Of a stretch of DNA of 64,000 bases, positions 33,906 to 42,910 are shown piece after piece. Position numbers and translations under genes: made by a program. Within the stretch, counting starts at the first letter, position 1, and each line of letters starts with the position of its first letter. Under the pieces are notes generated by a model, which saw only the letters and a list, made by a program, of their open reading frames with translations, did not search any database and had not been told where the DNA came from. Source of the stretch: an uncultured Lachnospiraceae bacterium (GTDB lineage Bacteria > Bacillota > Clostridia > Lachnospirales > Lachnospiraceae); contig CAMKQH010000001.1 of NCBI GenBank assembly GCA_946414885.1, positions 62,001-126,000 of the forward strand, in the 5' to 3' direction.

Positions 33906-33927
33906 ACGCAAGCGAAAACACTTGCGT
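33906..33927. promoter_or_regulatory. Inverted repeat ACGCAAG-N8-CTTGCGT, cre-like, at uxuA
   Basis: ACGCAAG (33906-33912) and CTTGCGT (33921-33927) form perfect arms. The inner GCAAGCGAAAACA resembles the CcpA cre site. It lies downstream of the uxuA -10 and overlaps the -35 of the divergent araC promoter, so one bound protein could affect both genes. Binding by CcpA or by the AraC protein is inference. Confidence 0.45.
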
Positions 33928-33950
33928 CCAGCTTTTGTTCTTAGTATAAT
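33922..33950 (+). promoter_or_regulatory. Promoter of the divergent AraC regulator
   Basis: TTGCGT (33922-33927) and TATAAT (33945-33950) are 17 bp apart on the + strand. Confidence 0.7.
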
Positions 33951-33971
33951 CAAACCATAAATGCAAGAAAA
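33943..33971 (-). promoter_or_regulatory. Weak promoter of uxuA
   Basis: TATACT (33948-33943 on the - strand) has only a poor -35, TTTTCT, 17 bp upstream. This fits activator-dependent expression. Its -10 overlaps the -10 of the divergent promoter. Confidence 0.5.
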
Positions 33972-34056
33972 GAATATATATTGCTGGAAATCATGTAAAA
34001 ATTGCTACTCTGGAAGATGGCGTGGATGGAATGATTTCAGGAAGTGAGGATGCAGA

Positions 34057-34932
34057 ATGGAAAATGACAGACGGACAAAGGGGAAAATACGGCGATTACC
34101 GGCGACGGAAGAACGACAGTATCTGATCGATGGGGATTATGAAGCCTATGAGAAGGAAGGCGTGCCGACGGGAGCCATGGCCTTTCATTATCATAATTTT
34201 TACGAAATCCTTTACGTGCTGGAGGGCGAATATTCCTCCATGGTGGAAAATCAAAGCTACCATCTGCACAAGGGCGATTTTTTGCTGATCGATCAGAACG
34301 TCATGCACAAGTATCAGCCCACGGAGGGAAAAAATGAGAATTCCAGGCGCATCATATTGTGGGTGACGGGAGCCTTCCTGAAAAGTCTTTCAGACGGGGA
34401 ACTGGATCTGACGGAATGCTTCCGCCTGCAGGATTCCAGGGCATGGCACTTTCCCGTTTACTATGAGGAAATGCTTCGCGGGTATCTCCTAAAGCTTGCC
34501 ATGGACGGCGCATCCACGGGGATCCGTCGTGCCATGGACAGAGGATATCTGACGCTGTTTTTTGCACACTTGAATCTTCTTTGCGGCAGAAAGGAATCGC
34601 TGCTCTCAGGGGAGTATGTTGCGGAGCATCCGCTGGTTGAGCAGGTGAACGCCTACGTGGAAGCGCATCTGGAGGAGAGCATTACCCTGGAGCAGCTTGC
34701 GGAATGCGTGCACGTAAGCAAGTATCATTTCCTGCGTAAGTTTAAGGAACTGACGGGCGTGACGGCACATGCCTTCGTCATGAACAAAAGGCTGATCCGC
34801 GCCTGTGAATTGTTACAAAAGGGTGAGAGCGTGACAACGGCATACCAGAAAGCTGGTTTTGGAGACTATTCCGTATTTCTGAGAAATTTCCGGGATGCCT
34901 TTGGCATATCGCCAAGCCAGTATCGCAGCTAG
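34057..34932 (+). CDS. AraC family transcriptional regulator, probably of uxuA
   Basis: The 291-residue product has an N-terminal cupin (FHYHNFYEILYVLEGEYSSMVENQSYHLHKGDF) that probably binds a sugar acid, and two C-terminal helix-turn-helix motifs (ITLEQLAECVHVSKYHFLRKFKELTG and FGDYSVFLRNFRDAFGISPSQYR). It is divergent from uxuA across a shared promoter region, the usual arrangement for a local activator. The weak -35 of uxuA fits that role. GTGAGGATG precedes ATG 34057. The effector is inferred, not shown. Confidence 0.92.
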   Translation: MENDRRTKGKIRRLPATEERQYLIDGDYEAYEKEGVPTGAMAFHYHNFYEILYVLEGEYSSMVENQSYHLHKGDFLLIDQNVMHKYQPTEGKNENSRRIILWVTGAFLKSLSDGELDLTECFRLQDSRAWHFPVYYEEMLRGYLLKLAMDGASTGIRRAMDRGYLTLFFAHLNLLCGRKESLLSGEYVAEHPLVEQVNAYVEAHLEESITLEQLAECVHVSKYHFLRKFKELTGVTAHAFVMNKRLIRACELLQKGESVTTAYQKAGFGDYSVFLRNFRDAFGISPSQYRS

Positions 34933-34950
34933 CCATTGCCCAGAAACGAA

Positions 34951-34985
34951 ACGGCAGACGCGCCGTGCGAAACGTGACGGCAGAC
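34951..34985. repeat. Short direct repeat ACGGCAGAC in a convergent gap
   Basis: ACGGCAGAC occurs at 34951-34959 and 34977-34985, with related CGAAAC and ACGTG words around, in the 69-bp gap between converging genes. There is no clear terminator in the gap. Confidence 0.4.
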
Positions 34986-35001
34986 ACGTCCCCGTGACAC
35001 T

Positions 35002-36294
35002 TTAGTAGGCGCCGGGTTCGGAGATGCGGGTGATGCCGGTATAGATTTCTGAGACCTTATACCAGGTGGCGTAATCCGTGACGCCAGTTGCAGGCAGACC
35101 GAAGATTCGCTGGAAAATCCGGACGCTGTTGGCAGTGAGGGGACCGTAAATCCCGTCCTCTGAAAGCGTCGGTACGGCAGGATAGTTTTGCGCGATGCGG
35201 TTTAGCTGGTTTTGAAGCTGGCGGACCTTATCACCGCGGGATCCGTTTTGAAGCGCATATCCGGGATAAGAGGAGGGCACGCCGGAGATTTGCTGTGCAG
35301 AATTTAAATATAGGTCATTGCCAAAATAATACCGCAGGATCTCGATGGCACTGTAGCCCTCATCGGCCAAGTACCGGGAGCCCCATTGACTTAGGCCTCG
35401 GCAGGTGGTGTTTTTGCCGTCGCAGTAAGCGGTAAAGATGGGCTGGCGCACGCCTGGGCGGGAGAGGTAGTTGGCAAAGACGTTGTCTACGATCTGGTCA
35501 ACGTTCTCGTAGGTATTTCTGCCCTTGACCCATTTCTGGTCATATGCCGTCGAAGAAGTAATTGTGAAATTATAGCCTTTGGACCGGTACCATTCCACGT
35601 AGACGCGGTTTAGCGTAAAGGATTGGATGGCAAGCACGTTTGCGAGAATTGCGGCTTCCGGCCAGGTGGAATAGATCTCGTTTGCAGCCACGTTTTTAAT
35701 ATAATCTTTGTAGCGCACGTAATAATTGGGGGCAGTTGAGTCTGCGGGGACGCCGTCGTGAACGATGACGTATTCCGGAATCACGACGCGGCTCAGGACA
35801 ATCTCACCGGTATCCGGCAAAGGTTTGATTTCTTCTTCGGGGAGCTTTGGGGGATACTCTCCATACAGTGTGTGGGCTGGAATGACGTAGATCTCTTCCC
35901 CGCCTGACGTTTCGGGCAGGAAAAGAGGGCGAAGGCGGATTGTTTGGAGGGCCAGTTCCCCCGGAAGAATCTGGATGCCGTCGACGAGCGCCGTTTCATA
36001 ATCCGGCACCGTGACGGAAACGCTTACCTGCGCATAGGGCTGTGGCTGGTCAGGAGCGAGCGAGAGGGAAACGTTTGGCGCCGGAATGGAAATGACTTTA
36101 GTCTGACCGGATTCATCCGTGGTCAGGGTATCAATGGTTTGCCCGGAATCTCCCGTAAAAGAAACGCGGACAAGCGCACCTTGAATGGGCAATAGCCCCA
36201 AGGAGGAAGTAATCATGATTTTTAGCGTCCCGACAGACGCCGCGGCGGGAAAACTCGGAGCCAGGGGGACGTCAGGAATTTCAAGGTTGGTCAT
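35002..36294 (-). CDS. SpoIID/LytB-like protein with peptidoglycan-binding domain
   Basis: The 430-residue product begins with two beta-rich segments of about 60 residues each (QGALVRVSFTG; an IQILPGEL turn), then a SpoIID-like domain from about 180 (YIKNVAANEIYSTWPEAAILANVLAIQSFTLNR and CRGLSQWGSRYLADEGYSAIEILRYYFG), then a PG_binding_1 domain (GDKVRQLQNQLNRI ... DGIYGPLTANSVRIFQRIFGLPATG). SpoIID proteins are lytic transglycosylases that act on denuded glycan strands. No signal peptide is visible at the N-terminus, so secretion is uncertain. The gene stands alone on the - strand. Confidence 0.8.
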   Translation of the reverse strand: MTNLEIPDVPLAPSFPAAASVGTLKIMITSSLGLLPIQGALVRVSFTGDSGQTIDTLTTDESGQTKVISIPAPNVSLSLAPDQPQPYAQVSVSVTVPDYETALVDGIQILPGELALQTIRLRPLFLPETSGGEEIYVIPAHTLYGEYPPKLPEEEIKPLPDTGEIVLSRVVIPEYVIVHDGVPADSTAPNYYVRYKDYIKNVAANEIYSTWPEAAILANVLAIQSFTLNRVYVEWYRSKGYNFTITSSTAYDQKWVKGRNTYENVDQIVDNVFANYLSRPGVRQPIFTAYCDGKNTTCRGLSQWGSRYLADEGYSAIEILRYYFGNDLYLNSAQQISGVPSSYPGYALQNGSRGDKVRQLQNQLNRIAQNYPAVPTLSEDGIYGPLTANSVRIFQRIFGLPATGVTDYATWYKVSEIYTGITRISEPGAY

Positions 36295-36364
36295 AAGATT
36301 TTCTCACAGAGCCTTTTTCGTTACTTTATGCAGATTTTCCAGATGCGTGACGATGGGAAAAGGA

Positions 36365-36393
36365 TTGAAAAAATGACAAGATTATATTAGTAT
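36365..36393 (+). promoter_or_regulatory. Promoter of the ABC exporter and DUF5717 region
   Basis: TTGAAA (36365-36370) and TAGTAT (36388-36393) are 17 bp apart, 40 bp before the ABC ATPase start. Confidence 0.65.
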
Positions 36394-36433
36394 AGTATTT
36401 AGGGATTTTGACGGACGGATAAGGAGGAAAACC

Positions 36434-37135
36434 ATGAACGATCTGTTAGTGCTTAGCAACGTATCGAAGAATTACGGATATGGGAAACTGGCTGTAAACA
36501 ACGTTTCCATTACCCTTCCGAGAGGCAAGATTATTGGACTTTTGGGACCAAATGGCAGCGGTAAGACAACGATGATCAAGATGATCAACGGATTGCTCCA
36601 GCCAACGGAGGGCGAAATCCGTTTTTTGGGAGAGAAAATCGGACCGGAAAGCAAGGCAAGGATTTCTTATCTTCCAGACCGCACGTATCTTTCTCCCAGT
36701 GACACCATCTCGAGCATTTTGGATTATTTTGAGGACTTCTATGAGGATTTCTCACGAGAGAGAGCCGTAAAGATGCTGGAAGACCTTCAGATTGATCCAC
36801 GTGCCAAGATGAAAACGCTTTCCAAGGGTACCAAGGAGAAGGTGCAGCTCATTTTGGTCATGAGCCGGGAGGCGGATCTTTACGTGCTGGACGAGCCCAT
36901 TGCAGGCGTGGATCCGGCAGCCAGAGATTACATTTTGCGAACTATATTAAATAATTACCATCAGAATGCTTCCATCTTGATCTCCACGCATCTGATCAGC
37001 GACATTGAACAGGTATTGGACGAGGTAATCTTTATGCGCGACGGACGGTTGATCCTGTATGGTTCCGCACCGCAGATCCGGGAGCAACAGGGTAAGTCCG
37101 TGGATGCATACTTTAGGGAGGTGTTCGCATGTTAG
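36434..37135 (+). CDS. ABC transporter ATP-binding protein (YtrB-like)
   Basis: The 233-residue ATPase has Walker A LLGPNGSGKTT, a Q-loop region, the signature LSKGTKEKVQLILVM and Walker B ADLYVLDEPIAGVDP, followed by the H-loop in STHLISDIEQ. The modified signature (LSKGTKEK for LSGG) is common in YtrB-type exporters linked to cell-wall stress or antibiotic response. It overlaps the permease gene by 7 bp. The substrate is unknown. It may be co-transcribed with the DUF5717 operon downstream. Confidence 0.93.
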   Translation: MNDLLVLSNVSKNYGYGKLAVNNVSITLPRGKIIGLLGPNGSGKTTMIKMINGLLQPTEGEIRFLGEKIGPESKARISYLPDRTYLSPSDTISSILDYFEDFYEDFSRERAVKMLEDLQIDPRAKMKTLSKGTKEKVQLILVMSREADLYVLDEPIAGVDPAARDYILRTILNNYHQNASILISTHLISDIEQVLDEVIFMRDGRLILYGSAPQIREQQGKSVDAYFREVFAC

Positions 37136-37995
37136 GAAAATTATTTAAACATGAATTCCGACGCATTGGCAAGATGGCCAGCCTGCTTTTGGCGGTATTC
37201 TTTGGAGTTACCGTTTTTGGTGCAATTTATCTTGTATCTCCGCTATTTCACAGCATTATTGATGCCGGCAACAATTCCAGCATGGCGTTAACCGCAGTGA
37301 GCGGAATTATAGCCCTGCTTGGCCTTCTTTCCTATATGCTCATGTTGGTTGGACTGAGTTTTGGATTTATCATTTATCTTGGATTCCGTTTCTATCGCAG
37401 CATGTATTCCGATGAGGGATATCTGACGAATACCCTTCCGGTGAAATCTTCCCATCTTATCATCGCAAAGATTGCTGCGGGCGGTATCTGGATGCTGATC
37501 ATGACGCTGGCATTATATGTTTTTGTGGGCTTCTTGGTCATTGTTGGCTATTCACAGATGAGGGGAATTGGTCTCTTCGACGTGATAACCTTCTTTAGGG
37601 AAGCGCTTAATACGTTTGTTGAACTTGTGAAAGAAGTCGCAGACTATGACTTTTCCACGTCATGGATTTTATTGATTTGCATGACGATCATCTCCCCTTT
37701 TGCTACCTTAAGCATTTTGTTTGGTTCACTTACTTTGGGACAGTATTCGTGGAAGAATAAAGGACTTATGGGAATTTTGGCATTCATTGGCGTGAGGATC
37801 GCAATGTCAATCTTTAGCGGCATACTGAGCCTTGGCATTACCATGTTTCGCACGAATGCGGGAAACGATCCTGAACTCATGTTTATGCTGGCAAATGACA
37901 AGTATTTAGTCAATCTTTTAGCCCAAATTATTTTTGCATGTCTTCTGTTTTTCTGGTCCATTCACGTGGTGAGCGACCGATTGAACATGGAGTAG
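37129..37995 (+). CDS. ABC-2 type membrane permease
   Basis: The 288-residue protein has six predicted membrane helices and starts MLGKLFKHEFRRIGK, the amphipathic entry helix typical of ABC-2 exporters. The large loop after helix 2 holds RFYRSMYSDEGYLTNTLPVKSSHLIIAKI, a segment common in YtrC/Lachnospiraceae permeases. It overlaps the ATPase gene, so the two form one transporter. It is followed 37 bp later by the DUF5717 gene with no terminator between. Confidence 0.85.
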   Translation: MLGKLFKHEFRRIGKMASLLLAVFFGVTVFGAIYLVSPLFHSIIDAGNNSSMALTAVSGIIALLGLLSYMLMLVGLSFGFIIYLGFRFYRSMYSDEGYLTNTLPVKSSHLIIAKIAAGGIWMLIMTLALYVFVGFLVIVGYSQMRGIGLFDVITFFREALNTFVELVKEVADYDFSTSWILLICMTIISPFATLSILFGSLTLGQYSWKNKGLMGILAFIGVRIAMSIFSGILSLGITMFRTNAGNDPELMFMLANDKYLVNLLAQIIFACLLFFWSIHVVSDRLNME

Positions 37996-38032
37996 GATTT
38001 TGACGTAACGTTGATTTGGGAGGGCTTGAAAA

Positions 38033-41000
38033 ATGAGAGAAGTCATAGATGAGGTCCTTAGCGGGAACTTTGGCAGCGAAACGGGATCCCTTGATTTTTC
38101 GCAGGCAACCATGGAACTATCCGTCTATCCGGGAGAAGAATACGAGGGAAGCTTCCAGATCTATGGGGAAAACGATGCTTTGATCAAAGGGCGTGTTTTC
38201 TCCACGGATTACCGCGTGGAATGCCTCACCCCGGAATTTGTCGGCAGGGATGCCGAGATTTCATACGTCCTTCACGGCTCATGCCTGGAAACGGGAGAGG
38301 TGGTCAAGGGCGCTTTTCGCGTGGTCAGTAATCTGGGAGAATATTCCCTGCCTTACGAGGTGACGTGTGAGGACGGATGGCCGGAGACCTCTTTGGGTAC
38401 GATTCAAAACCTGTCGGATTTTATAAATCTTGCCAAGGGAAATTGGCAGGAGGCAGTGTCTCTTTTTTATTCAGATTCATTTCTTAAGATCCTTGAGAAT
38501 GGCAATTCACAAAGCATTCCCATATATTATGGCCTGGCAGCTTATCCGGGACGGGAGCAGAACATGGAAGAATTCCTGATCCACGCAGGAAAGAAGCAAT
38601 GCGTGGAGTTTTTGACCGAGACGCCGCAGATCACGCTGGAAATGCAACAGGCTGAAGGAGAGTGGCATCTCATGGAGCAGGAGCTTTCGGTGACGAGGAG
38701 CGGTTGGGGCTACGTGGCACTCAACGTGGAGGCGGACGGAGAGTTTCTTGTGCTGGAGAAGGCGCTTCTAGTGGAAGAAGATTTTCTGGGAAATTATGCA
38801 AGACTTCCCTTTTACGTGGATCCGATAAAGTTAAAGCAGGGGATTAATCACGGGAAACTTGTATTCTATAATTCCTTTACGAGTTTTGAGGTCAGCGTGA
38901 CCGTAAAAAATGGCATGGCGCACCTGGTGAATCAGGCGAGACTTCACTGGGATCAGGCGATCGTGAAGATCATGCGGACCTATGAGCGTTTCCGCACCCG
39001 CAAGATGGGACTGGCAAACTGGCTGGACCAGACGCGGGAGCAGGTGGACAAGCTGATCGCCATGAACGAGGAGGATCCCATGCCTTGTCTGTTCAAGGCA
39101 CAGATTCTGATCACGCAGGACAGCCAGAATGAGGCGCAGTGGCTTCTTTCGCACGCCGTGGACCTGATGGAGAGGCAGCCTGACATTGATGAGGAGCTTT
39201 GGGCATATTACCTTTATCTCACCACGTTGCTTAGCAGGGACGAGGAAGAAATTTTAAGGGTGACGGATGAGGTGGAACAACTCTACCGCAAGAATCCGGA
39301 ATCCTGGAGGATCGCATGGCTTTTGCTTTACCTTTCGGCAGAGTTTATGGATAAGCCTGCGGAAAAACTCCGTTTCATGGAAAAGCAGTTTGAGCGTGGA
39401 TGCCGCAGCTTTGTCATTTACGTCGAGGCATTGCAGGCATATCTTAGCAATCCGGCGCTTTTGAGAAAGCTTGGCGAGTTTGAAAGACAGGTGCTTTACT
39501 ATGGCATCCGCAAGGATTATTTCAGTCCGGACCTCTCAGAACGCTTTTTAGGCTTGCTGGCGAAGGACAAGGACTATTCGCCGCTCCTTTGCAGAATCTT
39601 GGAAAGACTCTATCGCAAACGGAAGGACGCGCGCATCGTCCAGCATCTGTGCGAGCTTTTCGTCCGGGGCGGCATACTTGGACCAAAGGCTTTGCCTTGG
39701 TACGAAAAGGGTGTGGAGGAACAGCTTCGCATTACGAACCTGTACGAATCCTTTATGTCATCCATTGATCCGGAGGAGAGAAAGAGCCTGCCCAAGGCAG
39801 CAGTATTGTATTTCTCTTACCAGAATAAACTGGATCAGGACCGCACGGCGTTTTTGTATGATTACGTGCTGGATAACAAGGTACTGTATGCAGACGTCTA
39901 TGACAAGTATGTGCTGCGATGCAGGGATTTTGTGAATGACCAGATCGCGAAGGGACGGATCAACCGTCATTTGGCAAGGATTTATTCCCGGATGCTGACG
40001 CCGGAGATGATCAGCGAACAGAATCCAGACGTACTGATCAGGCTCCTGTTTACCGCAAAGATCCGCGTGAAGGATGAACGGATGAAGAAACTGATCGTCT
40101 TTGCGAAGGGAAGCATGATCGGCATGGAGTACCCGCTGATCGGAGGAGAGACTCTCGCACCGATCTATGGAGAAGACAGTACGCTGATTTTCGAGGATGC
40201 CTTTGGAAACCGGTTTGCGGATGAAATCTCTTTTGAGACGGAGCGCTACCTGAAGCCGGATCTTTTCCTGCAGGGACTGGAAAACAAGAACATGCAGTCC
40301 CCTGAGTTTGACTTGTACCTGCTAAATAAAGCCGGGGAAGAACCTTTAGGGGATGAGTTGGCCGAGAAGGCGATCGGTCTTTGTTCCTGGGAAGGATTGG
40401 AGACGGGAAAGAAAACTCAGATCTGCCTGCGGCTGTTAAAGCAATTCTTTGAAGGGGCACAGCCTGAGAGAATGGATGAGCTTTTCGGAATCATGAAAGC
40501 TCTGCCGCTCACGCTCACGCAGCGCATGGAAGCGGCTAAGTACGCCGTTCTTCGAGGCGATTATGAAGTTCCCTACGCATGGATGCGGGAATTTGGTCCA
40601 TATTTTATGGATGGCAATACGCTGGCAAGGCTTTTGGGAAATCTTTTGGCGGGCGGATGCAGCGAGGAGCCTAGCATCACGTCGGCAGTGACGTATCTTT
40701 TCCGCAGGGGAAAGGCGAGCGCGTTGGCCTTGGATTACCTGAGCAAATACGGTGAGGGGCATCTGAAGGATCTCAGGGACCTTTGGAAGGAGATGCGGGA
40801 GAATTCCCTTGACGTTACGGCGCTGGAAGAGAGGATCCTGATACAGATGATCTTCTCGGGTGCCTACGTTGCCGAACGGTCTGAGATTTTTGAAGAATAC
40901 TACAAAAACGCGGGGGAATCCTCCGTGATCAAGGCTTACGTCATTCAGAGCAGTTATGATTATTTTGTCAAGGAGCGGACGGCGGATTCCATTTGTTTCC

Positions 41001-41602
41001 GCGTCATGCTGGACGGCGCGCGGTGGGAGTCGAACCTGCCAAAGGTATGTAAGCTGGCATTCTTAAAGCACTACGCGGAGAACCCTTCCGAGGTATCCAG
41101 GGAAGTGGACGGCGCGCTGGATGCGTTCCTTCGGGAAATGATGGCGGAGAAGATCCATTTCGAGTTTTATCACAAGCTTAGACATCAAAGGCATCTTTTG
41201 GGTGAACTGGCGGACAAGTGTCTTGTGGAATACCGCACGAAACCCGGCGGCCGCGCCCGGATCCATTACGTGATCACGAAGGATGGAGAAAAAGGTCAGG
41301 AATACCTGTCAGAAAACATGAGAGACGTATTCTGCGGGATCTGCTGCCGGGAATTTGTGTTATTCTTTGGCGAGACGCTGCAGTATTACGTGACGGAAGA
41401 AATCGGCGGGGAAGAGACCATGACGGTTTCGGGAACGCTTCAGTGCCGTGAGACGGATGCGGATGCCGCGGGAACCATGTACGGCATGATCAATGACATG
41501 GTCATGAGTCAGGGCATGCAGGACGGAGATGCGCTGGATGAAGCGTTGGAACACTATTATTTTAAGGAGTTTTGCGGCGAGAGCCTGTTCACTTTGCGAT
41601 AG
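38033..41602 (+). CDS. DUF5717 family protein, giant repeat protein
   Basis: The 1189-residue product resembles the DUF5717 family of Lachnospiraceae, which has no known function. Residues 1-120 form an Ig-like beta sandwich (MELSVYPGEEYEGSFQIYG; EISYVLHGSCLETGEVVKGAF). A second beta region spans about 200-300. From about 310 to 1000 it is a long alpha-helical solenoid with TPR-like helix pairs (CLFKAQILITQDSQNEAQWLL). A mixed C-terminal domain follows. There is no signal peptide or membrane segment, so it should be cytoplasmic. GGGAGGGC precedes ATG 38033. Two more unknown genes follow closely, suggesting one complex. Confidence 0.75.
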   Translation: MREVIDEVLSGNFGSETGSLDFSQATMELSVYPGEEYEGSFQIYGENDALIKGRVFSTDYRVECLTPEFVGRDAEISYVLHGSCLETGEVVKGAFRVVSNLGEYSLPYEVTCEDGWPETSLGTIQNLSDFINLAKGNWQEAVSLFYSDSFLKILENGNSQSIPIYYGLAAYPGREQNMEEFLIHAGKKQCVEFLTETPQITLEMQQAEGEWHLMEQELSVTRSGWGYVALNVEADGEFLVLEKALLVEEDFLGNYARLPFYVDPIKLKQGINHGKLVFYNSFTSFEVSVTVKNGMAHLVNQARLHWDQAIVKIMRTYERFRTRKMGLANWLDQTREQVDKLIAMNEEDPMPCLFKAQILITQDSQNEAQWLLSHAVDLMERQPDIDEELWAYYLYLTTLLSRDEEEILRVTDEVEQLYRKNPESWRIAWLLLYLSAEFMDKPAEKLRFMEKQFERGCRSFVIYVEALQAYLSNPALLRKLGEFERQVLYYGIRKDYFSPDLSERFLGLLAKDKDYSPLLCRILERLYRKRKDARIVQHLCELFVRGGILGPKALPWYEKGVEEQLRITNLYESFMSSIDPEERKSLPKAAVLYFSYQNKLDQDRTAFLYDYVLDNKVLYADVYDKYVLRCRDFVNDQIAKGRINRHLARIYSRMLTPEMISEQNPDVLIRLLFTAKIRVKDERMKKLIVFAKGSMIGMEYPLIGGETLAPIYGEDSTLIFEDAFGNRFADEISFETERYLKPDLFLQGLENKNMQSPEFDLYLLNKAGEEPLGDELAEKAIGLCSWEGLETGKKTQICLRLLKQFFEGAQPERMDELFGIMKALPLTLTQRMEAAKYAVLRGDYEVPYAWMREFGPYFMDGNTLARLLGNLLAGGCSEEPSITSAVTYLFRRGKASALALDYLSKYGEGHLKDLRDLWKEMRENSLDVTALEERILIQMIFSGAYVAERSEIFEEYYKNAGESSVIKAYVIQSSYDYFVKERTADSICFRVMLDGARWESNLPKVCKLAFLKHYAENPSEVSREVDGALDAFLREMMAEKIHFEFYHKLRHQRHLLGELADKCLVEYRTKPGGRARIHYVITKDGEKGQEYLSENMRDVFCGICCREFVLFFGETLQYYVTEEIGGEETMTVSGTLQCRETDADAAGTMYGMINDMVMSQGMQDGDALDEALEHYYFKEFCGESLFTLR

Positions 41603-41623
41603 GGCTCCCGGGGAGGACGGAAA

Positions 41624-42901
41624 ATGCTTAAAATTGGCGGTAATCAAAAATTGATCGTGGGTTATGACCTCGGTTGGGATTATGCCCAGATTAGCTACTG
41701 CAATGCGGCGGGAAGTGCCGTGGAGACGGTGTCTTCCGTTGCGGGTTCGGAATATTTCAGCATACCGACGGTGCTCTGCAAGCGTCCAGGCGTCAACCAA
41801 TGGTTTTATGGGAAAGAGGCTCTGCAGTACGCGCAGGAGAATCAGGGGATCCTGGTGGAGAACCTGCTTCAGCTTGCAGTGGACGGGGAGTCCGTCCAGA
41901 TCGACGGCGGAGAATATGATCCCGTCGCACTGCTGACGCTGTTTTTCAAGCGGAGTCTTGGCATGTTATCCAGCGCAGCCGGCACGGAAAAGATCGAAGC
42001 GCTGATGATCACCTGCGACCGGTTGGACGCCACCGTGATCGCGGTTCTGGAAAAACTATCCGCAAATCTCCGGCTTAAGACGGAGAGGATCGCATGGCAA
42101 TCCCATCAGGAGAGCTATTATGATTATCTGATCCATCAGCAGGGCGAGCTGTGGAAGGAGCCTTCCATTCTCTTTCACTATCAGGGAAACCGCATGATCT
42201 GTTATCGGATGGAATGCAACCGGAAGACAAAGCCCGTCGTTACGTTTATTCACAGGGAAGAGGAAGAATTTCCATCTAAGGCATCCCTGTCGGGCAAGGA
42301 ACAGGAAGGCAACCAGATCCTGGACCGCACCTTCTTGGAATTGGTTCAGGAGAAGATCGGAAACGGAAGGATCGCTTCCGTCTATCTGATCGGAGATGAT
42401 TTTTCGGAGGATTGGCTCAAGGAATCCTTGAAGTTCCTGTGTGACAGGAGACGGATATTCCTTGGGAATAACCTCTTTTGCAAGGGTGCCTGTCACGGCA
42501 TGCTCGAACATTTTCATCCCAGCGACGTGGCAAGCGAGTACGTATTCCTTGGAGAAGACAAGCTAAAGAGCAACATAGGCATGAACGTCTTCCGGCAGGG
42601 GAGCAGCACCTATCTTCCCCTCTTGGATGCGGGAACGAACTGGAAGAAGGCGACGACAAGCCTGGAATTTTATCTAAAGGGCGAGAACGTGGTGGAATTG
42701 ACGGCAACAAGCCTTGTAGGCGGCGGGAAAATGGTCTTGCCCATAGAACTGGAGGGATTCTCTGGAGACATGGCGCGCATCCGCATGATGCTGTACATGA
42801 AGGGAGAGAAATTGCTTCACGCGCGGTTCTCGGATCTGGGCTTTGGAGAATTCCGTTCCGCGGAGACAAGGGTTTGGGAAAAAGACGTCACGTTAGACTA
42901 G
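41624..42901 (+). CDS. DUF5716 family protein, Hsp70/actin-fold-like
   Basis: The 425-residue product resembles DUF5716, usually encoded beside DUF5717. Its N-terminus, LIVGYDLGWDYAQISYCN, looks like the phosphate-binding strand of Hsp70 and actin-fold ATPases (IGIDLGTTNS). YFSIPTVLCKRPGVNQWFYGKEA and VYLIGDDFSEDWLKESLKFL fit further fold elements. The C-terminal third is beta-rich (TSLEFYLKGENVVELTATS), as in a substrate-binding domain. Whether it hydrolyses ATP is uncertain because the Thr-rich loop is replaced. It lies 21 bp after DUF5717. Confidence 0.68.
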   Translation: MLKIGGNQKLIVGYDLGWDYAQISYCNAAGSAVETVSSVAGSEYFSIPTVLCKRPGVNQWFYGKEALQYAQENQGILVENLLQLAVDGESVQIDGGEYDPVALLTLFFKRSLGMLSSAAGTEKIEALMITCDRLDATVIAVLEKLSANLRLKTERIAWQSHQESYYDYLIHQQGELWKEPSILFHYQGNRMICYRMECNRKTKPVVTFIHREEEEFPSKASLSGKEQEGNQILDRTFLELVQEKIGNGRIASVYLIGDDFSEDWLKESLKFLCDRRRIFLGNNLFCKGACHGMLEHFHPSDVASEYVFLGEDKLKSNIGMNVFRQGSSTYLPLLDAGTNWKKATTSLEFYLKGENVVELTATSLVGGGKMVLPIELEGFSGDMARIRMMLYMKGEKLLHARFSDLGFGEFRSAETRVWEKDVTLD

Positions 42902-42910
42902 GAGGCATTT

